Shown one piece after another: positions 11,901-22,304 of a stretch of 64,000 nucleotides of DNA. The first letter of the stretch is position 1. Each line of letters begins with the position of its first letter. The notes under the pieces were generated by a model. It saw only the letters and a program-made list of their open reading frames with translations. It searched no databases and was not told the DNA's origin. The position numbers and the translations under genes are program-made. The stretch covers positions 18,646,923 to 18,710,922 of the forward strand of contig CM012953.1 of the NCBI GenBank assembly GCA_000181795.3. Reading direction: 5' to 3'. This stretch comes from Trichinella spiralis. Its lineage: Eukaryota > Nematoda > Enoplea > Trichinellida > Trichinellidae.

Positions 11901-13120
11901 AAATTCATCCATTAACAAAGTTTTAAATAACAATATGATAAAAATAATTTAAAATCAATTATAACAATAAATACCTCTAATGACCAAGTGACTGATCACG
12001 TAAGGATGCCAATGGCATGTTGTACAGCTTAGCTGATGCTGAAAAATTCGGTACCTGAAAAATTGCACAAATTAATATTAAAAAATATTTCAAACTATAA
12101 TAACTTACCAAACAGAAATTTCTCCATTTGAACTTCCAGTAGCTAAAATTGGTTCTGTTGGATGACCAGTAATTAAAACTGCCGAATGTTTGTGATAAAT
12201 GGGTCTACTAAACACTTATATGCAAATGTAATATTCATTTTTCAAAACATCGCAATAACAATAATTACACTTACCGTTGTTTACCTTTCAAATCAATAAC
12301 TCCAAAAGTATCTTTGAGAATAAATGCAAAGCATTTGTTCTAAAATCAAAAAATAAATCAACAGTTCAAATGAAGAATGTAAAAACTCAAGATTTTTACA
12401 TTGTTAGCGAAACAAAATGATTGAAGAGAAGATGAAAAGTTGTTAAAAACTTCTGTCGTTGAAAACTGGCCATCTTGATGAAAAGTTACCAGACTGAACA
12501 TAGCATTTTCTTAAAAAAACATTTCACAACCGTCACAACTGTCTTATTTAATCATGCTGAATTTCAATGCTTACTAGCTACACTTGGTTTAAAAATTACA
12601 TAAGCCGATGTTAAGGTCGAATCTATGAAATGCATTTGTATTACTTCATCTTGGAATTTCCACCGCTAAACAAATAAACAAATAAAATCAAGCAAAACAT
12701 CAAACAAACTCATAAAACCAACTGTTAATATAACGGCATCCTTCCAATTCCATCGATTGACAAAACCATCCACTGTCGTAGTAAATACCTAAAGTTACTT
12801 TTCTATAACAGAAAATACTTCAATTCCGCTGAAATAACCTCAAATTCTTTATTCAAATTATCTGAAACTGTAATAAAAGAAACTTCTGCATCGTGCATCA
12901 GTTTTTTCAACTCTACTCCCGTTTCTGTACTGTGCAGTTGTACCACTGAACCACAAGCAAATAATAAAATTCTAAAATCATTTAAACAATCATTTACGTA
13001 AGATAAATACTACTTCCAATAAATTATATTGTACTTGGCACCCTCTGCAAACACAGAAGGAAATTTGGTGATAGACTCGCCACCAATGCGCGCAAATTCA
13101 AATTCTGCTTCAAAGTTCAT
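8968..13120 (-). CDS. WDR75: WD-repeat protein 75 (small-subunit processome, U3 snoRNP)
   Basis: Nineteen exons: 13014-13120, 12839-12971, 12723-12788, 12575-12665, 12400-12509, 12275-12339, 12109-12207, 11975-12054, 11624-11791, 11314-11549, 11170-11244, 10902-11095, 10381-10728, 10132-10307, 9926-10074, 9771-9806, 9600-9719, 9448-9527 and 8968-9103. They give 822 residues, against about 830 in human. Orthology rests on ordered matches to human WDR75: HSAVLITGHPTEPILATG, SLLSGGQEQVLVKWD, GELQFY...LDVIQAE, WCLGTTVSYRKLSANCF and PLLHAEYQ. The protein is a nucleolar t-UTP factor needed for pre-18S rRNA transcription and processing, with two WD40 propellers. The start matches the human N-terminus (RIGGES versus RCGGSE). 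The acidic tail is shorter than human and lacks the final conserved residues. The exon at 9771-9806 could begin six bases higher at another AG. Confidence 0.93.
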
Positions 13121-14160
13121 TTCTAAAAAACAAAAATCATAAAATAAAAACAATAATTTTTTTACAAACGAACCAATCTTTTAAAAGTTCTCATATTTGT
13201 AATAAAAACAGTGCCATTCTATTACCATTAATGGAACTCTTCTACAGCAGTTCTATCAGTATTTCAATAAAATATGGTAAAAAAATATAGTTGCAAATAT
13301 AATCAAAATAGATAACCGATGCCTTAAGAAAAATATTATCAATCAAAATTAAGTAACAAATAACAAAATTAGAGTGTAAAATTAATCAATCTGAAATAAA
13401 AAAGACTTAGTATAATTCATAGATCAGATAAAGAAATCATCTTGATATTTTACTGCCAAAAGCACACTTATGCCCAAATCTCACTCTACAGTTTCCTTTA
13501 CAAAAAAATATAAATGCAAGTTCATATTTAAAGGTTATATTCATAATGGTTACTTAAGTGTTGGGTCATATTTATCATAAAATCACTTTAAAATATCTGT
13601 TTTCTGGCTACAATGCGTAAACTGTAAGGACTCAACAATGAAAAGTAATTGCAAACGCTTTACAGTATGATATAAATGAAATTCAAGACTTCAATGGTAG
13701 AAATTTGAAAACGTTCGCCCAGTTATCCTCTGATGTTACTGGAGATTATAATGCAAACCATATTATTATTTATGAATAATTACAACAAATTATAAATGTA
13801 ACTTCCGGAAATTTTAAATTTTTCTGATAGCAAAATGCAACCGCAATGATCTTTAATGTTTAACGTCTAAAATGGCGTATCTTCAATGTTAGCTAAGTTA
13901 ATTATTCAAATGAAACCTGAGAAAAATGGCGTTTTGTATATTATATTAATGTAAATATCACCTCTGAAAGAGAAATTCTGAAAAGACATTTTTGTTCCCA
14001 TACTCATTGCAATGTTCTGAATTTTGCACAGAAGTAAAGGTTTATGTGATTACTTATGTGAGAAGGCATCAATCAGAAAATTTATTTTTGGATAGCACAG
14101 AATCTGCTGATTTATCGTACTTAAATACTTTATTCAGCAGTACAAACTATAACATAGTAT
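13121..14160. other. Intergenic, no gene seen
   Basis: AT-rich sequence upstream of WDR75, which should hold its promoter. No open frame, repeat or transposon part is recognisable. Confidence 0.4.
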
Positions 14161-14222
14161 AATACAAAAAAATATAACATAATACAATGCAATACAAAAC
14201 AATACAATACAATACAATACGA
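14161..14222. repeat. Imperfect (AATAC)n microsatellite
   Basis: Pentamers of the form ACAAT/AATAC are repeated with some variants, ending in four perfect units at about 14201-14221. An inverse-orientation array of the same unit lies at about 18870-18930, so the two flank the transposon-rich stretch between. Confidence 0.8.
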
Positions 14223-14232
14223 ACCAGCAATA

Positions 14233-14935
14233 TAATGCAACGCCTACGCTTATTATCAACAAGTCAGTCTTTTTATTTAACAGAGCAACGTTTTATTTAG
14301 TTAGGAATAATTATACAAAATGAAAACACACACTCGAAGAAGATACACAAACGGCAATACTAAATTCGCTAACACGTCAACGCCAACGCACCTTTATGCA
14401 AAAATATATCTCTACTGTAGATTATTGATGTTGAGGTTGTCGAGATCAGTAATACTATTACACCGCCGTGTTCTCTGGCAGTCGCGCCTCGTGATCTCAA
14501 TAAAAGACGTAATCGTTGCATCTCACGGGTGGGTTTCGATTCCGCTGCGGCCTCTGAGCTACCATTGCTCGTGTTGACGTGCCGTCATGTCCATGGTCTT
14601 CTTCAGCCCACACCAGTCGTGGGCGATATATTCTGGGCTTGGTCTTCGATTGATTATCACGTCGAACTTGTTTCTTATCTTCGTTGTCGTTTTGTCGTAG
14701 GCTGCACAGCTGTGCAGATGCCAATTTACATGGCTTTAAGCGATTTACATGCACTAGCAAGGTTCGTCTTGGGTTGCTGATACTCCGGATGCGATAATTT
14801 AACCCGGAGACTGGTTTGACAATCTCGAACGGCCCTGTCCACCGTGTCGTGAATTTCTTGTTTAGTTTGTACAAAACCTGTTTGTCCTGCACAAAACAAC
14901 ATCATGCAGTACAAAACCAATAAAAAACTGTACAA
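14233..14935 (-). mobile_element. Fossil fragment of a Ty3/gypsy-type LTR retrotransposon (pol tail plus possible 3' LTR)
   Basis: The minus strand encodes the end of a Ty3/gypsy polyprotein: the integrase C-terminal module with RWTGPFEIVKPVSGLNYRI and VHVNRLKPC at about 14730-14860, then a basic tail ending near 14497. A TG...CA-bounded segment at about 14233-14463, with an AATAAA signal, may be the 3' LTR. No partner LTR was found. The element is a broken, truncated relic next to a MULE relic. Age cannot be judged without a second LTR. Confidence 0.65.
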
Positions 14936-14989
14936 GAGTGAATAAAAATAAATAATGCAGAAAAAGCAGGAACGGAATAATTCTCCTCC

Positions 14990-16390
14990 TCAGATACTAG
15001 TTACGCCACAGCTCTTAAGAACTGCTCCATTGTACGCGTACCGCCGTCATATTCCGCAGTCAACGCTGTCATGCGTAGTTGCAGTTCTCCATATTTTTTA
15101 TTCTTTATATGTAAATCATTGGCGGAGACGCATCCTGATGTTACCTGCTGATTCAACGTTTCCATTAAACCTTGCTGATCGATCAACAGCTCGAACAGTT
15201 CATAAAAGCTCAGGTGTCGCATCGCCGCAAGTCAGTTCATTCTGAAGTGCCAGCCATCCAAATCAATGTTTGTGCGAATATCTACATTATGTACATTCCA
15301 CAATGGCAGTCTGTTGGGGGTCATCCATTCTTCTTCAAAATAATTAAACAAGGCTGCTACTGAACCCACCGCGTCTCTGCCAAGCAGTTTCACGGCAGCA
15401 GGAACATCATGAAGCGGCAAAGAAACCGTTGCCAGTAACATTTTGACTTTTTTCTTGGTTTCTGCTTCACGGATGTAACTGGTACGCATCCCAAGATCCG
15501 TCACCTTCCGCAGAACTAATTGGCAGAAACGGAAGTAACAATCTTGTATGCGGACCCCTGGAAATGCCCCTACAGTGCAGGGATCAGGGCGGTCTCAGAA
15601 TCGCAAATAACTGTCTGCGGCTGACGGACAACCCCTAACGCTGCCGCTTTTAAAATTAAATAATAAAAAATTTCGCGATACGTGGTAAGATCTTTTCAGA
15701 CAGTCAAACAATAAACAAGTGGCTATAAAAACATGGATGGTGATCAACTGCTGGTACCATTCAGGAACTATTTTGAAAGTTCCATCCATGGATCAGACAG
15801 AATGTTCAGATAAAATGGATAGATTTTCTTCTGTAGAAAATATTAAAATAGAATTATACACATTATTATACAATAAACAGCGGCGATCAGACTTCGTCAT
15901 TCGCCATTGGGGTGGAATCTCCAGCTGCTGGCGAGTTGGCGGAAGTCTCGGAAATTTTTGCGCACGTTTCCTGTACATCGCCGTTTTAACACATTTATAC
16001 GTTGGAAACTGACCAGCAGTTTCCAAATCAGCAGATGCACTGCTCGCTTCTTCGTGGGAAATTTGCGGAACAGTCTTCAATTCCTCCGCTGCCCGTCGCT
16101 TCAGAGAATTTTTCTTCTCCATTTTATATAGGATGTCCCTGTCAGGAGTGCAGTCATCAGCATGAGGATCAGAAGACAAGACTGCATCCACATCCAAGTT
16201 CGTGTGGATAGAACCCCGGCATCCTTTTTCTATCTACATGAGAAATTTGAATTGAAATAACAGAAATGAGATATTTAATAAAATATTATTTACCTGTCGA
16301 AAAACCCACTGTTTATCTTCAATGTTTGTGTGTTTGACTTGGTAAACTTTGCCTTGATAGAATAAATTATAACTTCTTCCTTCATTTAAA
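14990..16390 (-). mobile_element. FLYWCH-domain Mutator-like (MULE) transposase relic
   Basis: Read on the minus strand. A FLYWCH-type N-terminal DNA-binding segment at about 16294-16370 (NLFYQGKVYQVKH, then KQWVFRQ) continues after a roughly 60 bp intron (16234-16293, GT...AG) with IEKGCRGSIHT. Next come a basic linker, LEIPPQWRMT, the block ILIFSTEENLSIL and the catalytic-core start DGTFKIVPEWYQQLITIH at about 15720-15785, then ICDSETALIPAL near 15570-15605. The C-terminal block LLATVSLPLHDVPAA and LPLWNVHNV...GWHFRMN ends with a TAA at 15001-15003. An in-frame TGA sits just before DGTFK and frames shift after TIH, so it is inactive. Terminal inverted repeats were not found. Confidence 0.85.
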
Positions 16391-16499
16391 ACCAAATAAA
16401 TGTAAATCGTCAGCCATGAAACACAGCTGAAGAATCAAAGCAAAGTCAAGTACAGAGAACAGAAAAGTGGTATAATAGTGAAAACGGGGGTCGCTTCTG

Positions 16500-16536
<37 letters not shown>
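16500..16536. repeat. (AT)n microsatellite
   Basis: About 18 perfect TA/AT dinucleotides directly upstream (minus-strand sense) of the MULE relic. Confidence 0.95.
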
Positions 16537-16539
<3 letters not shown>

Positions 16540-18869
16540 TGTGTAACGTACTTTCCGTCACAGCAGGCGGGTCAGCCACGCCTTGTTGCTCTTGGCCGGG
16601 TCATCACCGTCCGAGTGGACCTTATGGCATTCTTGAGGAAGACATATGGTGTAAATAATTTATAAAACGAACACCAAACAATCGTTTCAAATGTTTATTA
16701 CATCGTGCTACTAACAACCACCACAAAAAACAAGACACGACCGATCGCTCACCAAGACCGCACTCCATCACTAATTGCCACGTGTTTTCACACTACCGTA
16801 CTCTAGCGCCGATCCTCAGGTCCAAATGTGCCTACTACGGTAGGAAAGTGAATAATCTGTCTGATAAATCTGGAATGTGGCGCCAGAGTTTTAATTTATC
16901 CATAAATGGCGCCAATGCTCACGTTAAAGACTGCGATATCGAATGCCCATTTAAATAAAAAAATTTAATCGCCTTTCAGCTTACCGCACTTATAAGAGAA
17001 GATGAAGAAGACAGATTGCAGAGAGTCATATTACATTAAACACATACAAAAATTAATCAATATTCTTAACACAACTACTGAACAAATATCAGTATGAACA
17101 CAGAACATAAAACGTATTGTATTCAAGCGCCCCCCTCCGATGTGCTCTATCATTTTTCAGCGCCCTCCCCCCCCCCACCCCAGTGCCCCTTTACTTCCCA
17201 CCAAAAGTGCATCCAAAATTGCTGGGATCATCAAATAGTTTTTATGGAATTTTATCAAAAGCGTTCATCTATTTCTATTTGTAACGATTGAAGAAAATTG
17301 TTTAAAGATATGTCAACTAGCACTTGTTTCATTTGTCAGATAAAGTTACGTGTTAGCTCACAATTTCATTGAATTCTATGCACGTTTTCATGCATCCACT
17401 TTTGTCAAAAATTATCCGCGTTTCTCGTCACATCACATATGTTGGTAAAGGGGATTTTAATAGAAAAGGAAAATGCACAGTTGACAAACTGTCCACAGTT
17501 GCAGCTTTCCAGCTAAACCAATTGAATTGTTGGCATCTGATTAATTTTCTGATTTTACTGGGAGTGTTCTGTTTAAATCTCTAGAAAGTTTCTTTCTTTT
17601 TGAATCATCCATCTATGCTTTTTTATACATGCCGATGAAGTTTGTAGTTTGTATGAAAAATTTTGTTTGACGTCCAGTTGTTATACATAGTAATTTTAAA
17701 ATGCAACAACAACAACAGTAAATTTATAAGCGCTGCTTTTGATCCTGAATGTTCAACATTTCGCTATTATTGAATTACAAGTTGAAACGTTACAAATGCA
17801 AATGAAACGTGATGGCAACTTAAGTGCTCACTATCGCACTAGTCGGTTTAGTTCAGATGTTCAAAAACAAAGTTTACAATTACACCAAATATATAAATAA
17901 ATTTTTTTATTTGTAAATAAAGTTCCAGCTTTTATTTTTTATTTAAAAAAACATAAGAATGAAAATAATAACACTGACGAAAGAGGTAAAAACTTTCTGA
18001 AATTAAAATTCTTTGGTTGCTATCAGGAAAGATTTTCAGAGAACAGTCAGCCTGACATTAGAAAAGTATTTAATGCTAACAAATTAGCAGTAGCCATGCC
18101 TAGTTTTAGCTGACAACTGAAGCTGTGAACAATTTGTCACTTGTTGATTTTCCCATTCCACTAAAATCTCCTTTAGCTACTCATTAGAACAATTTATGAC
18201 AAACGGAAAAGCATCTTGTGCATAAATCTCATTTAATGGCTAGTTAAAACGTGATTTATCTGACAATCAAAGAAAGTGTTGATTGACATTTTTTGAACAG
18301 TATTTATGCACCGGCATGATGAAAGTAAAGCACTTTGATGATGCCAACAGAATGAAAGCGGTATGCCACCGAGCAGAATAGCTGTTTTTTTCAAAAGTTT
18401 GCTTTTTATCAACTTATTTGTTTCGCACCATTTAATGTTGTGCTGCATCTATATGAACAGCATCTCCCTTTTTTATATCAATCAAAAAATTCAGTTTTTT
18501 TAATAAAAATTAAATATGCAAAATCATAAAGTTAAGAAAAATTATCAACCATGTTGCCAAAAATAAATAAATTAAAAACTGTGAAACCTTGAATTAGAAA
18601 ACTTATCATTGATAGAAAGCGAATATTTAACAAATGGAACTTCTTAGAGTGACAACCATTCATTTAAATGTGAAAAAGCAGGCGAAGTTCCCTTTGGGAA
18701 ATCAGTTCTACTCATTAAAAATTAGAAAAAAACCTTGAATTTATGCTTTGAACATTGTTTACTTAGTTTCTTCACAGTTTCTGCTACTTCATGTAATTAC
18801 AATATAAACGTAAGGCATAAAATTTCGATAACATAAAGGTTAATGCGACCATTCAAGAGGTGGGTTGTA
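16537..18869. other. Intergenic; partly less AT-rich, no gene supported
   Basis: 16550-16960 is noticeably less AT-rich than its surroundings and looks like eroded transposon sequence, but I could not place it in a family. A C-run (about 17160-17180) follows. The rest, to 18869, shows only short frames (for example 17369-17584) with no recognisable product. Confidence 0.4.
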
Positions 18870-19215
18870 TTATATTTGTCCTGCATTGCATTGTATCTGT
18901 ATCTGTATTGTATTGTATTGCATTGTTTTTTCTTATTTTTTCATCGTAATTTCATTCTCTTACTTTCCTCAATTTGAGAACAACAGAATTATAATAAAAC
19001 AGTCAAAAGATTAGAAATAAAATTTGACAAATAGAATGAAATAATATTTGACAAATAAAATGCAGAGGAGTGACAACAAATGAAATTTAAAGGCGCGCGT
19101 TAGAGCAGCAACCAATGAAATTTTACTGCGAAATTTTACGGAGGCGGAGTCAGCGGGGAAATCGCTACTAGACCAGTAAAAAAAGGAGAAGCGACGCCTT
19201 TAAGCGAGTACAAAA
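18870..19215. repeat. (ATTGT)n array and a partial copy of the 255-1133 repeat family
   Basis: At about 18880-18930 there is an ATTGT/ATCTG pentamer array. From about 19010 to 19215 the sequence repeats wording from the inverted-repeat element near the window start: AAATTTGACAAATAGAAT, then TGACAAC...ATGAAATTT, CAACCAATGAAATTT and a GAAGCG...CTTT tip. Only one arm is seen, so this is a partial or solo copy. Confidence 0.55.
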
Positions 19216-19485
19216 TGAACCGAAAATTAACTCAAAAAACTTAACCTAAAGGTTAATTATACTAAAGATATTCAACTCTCCAGCAATCGCTTTAATAAAA
19301 GTTTTAAAATTATCTTCCATTTCATAATGTCATACTGTATTACTGACATTCAATTATTTATTTCTAGTTATTTATTGTATTGCATTAAGAAATATTTTCA
19401 TAATCAGAGTGATTTATTTCACTTTTAACTAGGCAATGATGACATAAAGCAACAGTTGCAGCTTGTAAATATTTACAATAAGGAA

Positions 19486-21351
19486 ATGAAGGTATAAATT
19501 ACTGTATCTTAAATTAGCATTAAATTAATCGTTTTCTAGAAGAAGATGGGTACGTTATTAAAGAATTCTAGTAACTATGAAAATGATACTTTCGTAATAT
19601 TTTCGGAAAGTGCTTTTATGAAGGAAGTTGTCTTCTGTCTTTGCGGTTTTGCGAACAGACTAAATGATTTTGATATTTCTGTCATTAGTAATTGGCATTC
19701 AAATGAAGGCACTTTAAATGTTCAATATTTGAAAAGTTACATTAATTCTGTTGTTGATGTTTATAATGAAATGAAAAGCGTGCGAACTTTCTGCGATCAA
19801 AAGCATCATTCTCTGGTTCGAAATAGCGTTGCTTTGACTTTGCAGCATACCGTTGAAAATTGGATCAAATTTTGCATTTCCTTACCATTATTATCTGTGG
19901 TCAGTTTTGTTGTGAATACATTTCCAAAAATTGCGGTATTTTTAGACACGTTGAAAAGTGTTCACATGTTTACACACTGTCAAAATTTGAGCAAAGAGGA
20001 GATTTTTTCTTCGCTGCATAATTTGCTGGAATGTTTGTCGGTTTGTTCGGAAAGAAGTTTTCAGACAAATTTTTTTGAAAATATCTACTCTAATCTCTTA
20101 CAGCAGAGCTATGATGAAATTGATTTGTTTCTTCGTGATGTTGATAGTGGAAAATATTCCACCATAATCGATCATGGCAGTCTTCCAGAAAATGTGTGCG
20201 ATGCATTCTCCTTGCCAACGTTGAAACATTTAAAAGCTCAATTTATAATAGCGGCTGAATCGCGAATAATTCTGAAACGCATATTTGGTACTTCATATAT
20301 GCATTTTATAAGTTCAAACGACCACTTCACGGCCATACCTTTGTTTGCTCCTGGTCTACTGATGGATAATGTTGGATTAGTGAACTTCATCTCAACTGAT
20401 AAGAACGAAGATTTGAGTTTTGATGAAGCAAAATGCTGCACGGATGAAAAATTGTGTTTGAAGAAGCGTTGCGTCGGTTATGTTGACATCATTGAAAAGC
20501 GTTGTCACCTTAGTGGCTCATTGTTGATGAATGTTCTGAAAGAGAATTTTCATCTAGCCGAACTTCTTCATTTGTTCAAAGATATTATAACTTTGAATGT
20601 TTTATCAAATTTCATGGAAGAAGCTTTTCATATAATTCGAAAACAAGTCGACTGGTGGCAAGAAGAATTTTACTTAGACGTAGTGTTAAAAGAAAGTGTC
20701 CAGTTGAAATATCCGACACTTTTTTCAAAGCTTAGCCTTTTGATTGACGTCGACGCGTTGGATGATGTCGACCCAATTGGAGCTATGAAAGTTTCTATCG
20801 ATATTGACTGGCCATTGCAAAATATTATCAACGTAGAACATTTGAATTGCATCAGTGATTGTTTCATTTGTTTCTTGCGATTTGCCAAAGCTGTAGAAGA
20901 TTTGTCTTATTTAGGTTTTCGGCCGTCTGATGTTGCGAATCCATTAGTCAAAAATCGACTGATGATAACAAGATTCAAAAGCAAAATGTTGATAATGGCA
21001 TTTTGGTCTCTCATGTTGTATAAATTCAACAGCATATACAGTGTTGACAGTATTGTGAAGCAAGGGGATATTTTTCTGGCGAAGGAGAATTTCGAAAAGT
21101 TCATACAACAGTTGCGTGTTTTTAGCATGAAAAATAATGCCGGAACGAACATTTTGTCCAAAATTACATTGAAAATGACTCACGTTGTGAATTTGATTGC
21201 AAGCAGTTGGACTAAGCAGACTGTGAGTTTAACTGATGTGGAAAGTTTGAATGAAAGTTACAATTTTTGTCGTTCATTTACCATCACTGTCATACGTTAC
21301 GTGCCGTTTCTAACCGACAGTGAAAAAAATTCTTTCATACACTTTGTCTAA
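19486..21351 (+). CDS. Gamma-tubulin complex component, probably GCP5-like
   Basis: One long exon (19540-21351) encodes the two-part GCP fold. An N-terminal grip1-type segment (SESAFMKEVVFCLCGF) is followed by the GCP core: LSGSLLMNVLKENFHLAELL, then VDWWQEEFYLDVVLKESV and IDWPLQNII...CISDCFICFLRFAKAVEDL. The last part, DVESLNESYNFCRSFTITVI, resembles the end of human GCP5 best, so GCP5 is preferred over GCP2/3/4/6. GCPs form the gamma-tubulin ring complex that nucleates microtubules at centrosomes. An ATG at 19546 gives 601 residues. A 48 bp GT...AG intron (19492-19539) joins an upstream exon in frame, so translation may start at ATG 19486 or further upstream, in an exon starting near 19431. 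At 601-605 residues it is shorter than human GCP5 (about 1000), and an N-terminal part may be missing. Confidence 0.7.
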
Positions 21352-21570
21352 ATATTGTCTTTGTGAAATTATTCTCTTCTTTTCGTCTTTATTCTTGTTA
21401 CCAAGTTTATTCTCCTATTATTATTATTATTATCATTATTATCGTATTTCCTTCGTCTGCAACTGAATGCTACATTGATATTAAATTTACCCACTGAATT
21501 GTTGTATTCCTCGCTAATTATACATATATATTCAGACTAATTCTTCTTCAAAAATATCGATTAAAATAAT

Positions 21571-21999
21571 TTAATCCTCTTCTGGAAGCAAAAAATATAA
21601 AATCACTTTACTACCATTGATGTAATATGTTGTAACACTTTGGACAAGAAACCATGCTATCACACCGTAGAGTAAACATGGAATACCAAGATTTAATATT
21701 TTCAAAATGGTGAAGAATTTATCAGTCAAGTAGTTATCAATTGGTGCTTCTCGATTGCAATAATATTTTACAAAAGGAAAACAACCTGTACGCATTATAC
21801 GATAATTTATTTTATCCACTTCAAAGTTGAAACAACTCTGACCAAAGTGTTCATCTTGGATGTATCGGTAGGGGATGAAAAATGACGTCACTGCAGGATG
21901 TTGTCTCGTTATTAAATGTACTCGCAGCACGTCCGATGCTAACGGTCTTTTTTGATAACCTGGCCAAACTGCTCTGATCGACAGCCAAACTTTTCGCAT
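21571..21999 (-). CDS. C15orf61-family small membrane protein, likely mitochondrial
   Basis: A 142-residue single-exon frame. It matches human C15orf61 along its length: LASDVLRVHLITRQ, TSFFIPYRYIQDEHFGQSCF, YRIMRTGCFPFVKYYC and KFFTILKILNLGIPCLLYG, ending YFLLPEED. The ATG at 21999 begins MRKVWLSIRAVWPGYQKR, a basic amphipathic start that would suit a mitochondrial presequence. The frame stays open about 24 bases further upstream without another ATG. One hydrophobic stretch (about residues 104-125) is a probable membrane segment. The family has no established function. The gene converges on the GCP gene, with about 220 bp between the two stop codons. Confidence 0.85.
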   Translation of the reverse strand: MRKVWLSIRAVWPGYQKRPLASDVLRVHLITRQHPAVTSFFIPYRYIQDEHFGQSCFNFEVDKINYRIMRTGCFPFVKYYCNREAPIDNYLTDKFFTILKILNLGIPCLLYGVIAWFLVQSVTTYYINGSKVILYFLLPEED

Positions 22000-22304
22000 T
22001 GAATTCACTTTTTGAAACAGCACAAAATATTCGCCTTCTAATAGTACTATTCTTACTATATATATATATAATTAAAGTGCTCAAAAAATTTAATAAAAAA
22101 GTAAATTTAAGCAGCAAGAATAAAACAAAATTGTGTAAACTGATGAATGAAATACAGTATGAAATCAAGTATTAACTTTCAGTTTTAATCTAAGCAATTA
22201 AATTCAATTATCATATTATTAAAACTATTATAAAACATATTTTAAATAAAACTAAAATAAAGAAATATTTATTAACTTATTTAACTGACTTATAATATAA
22301 TTAC

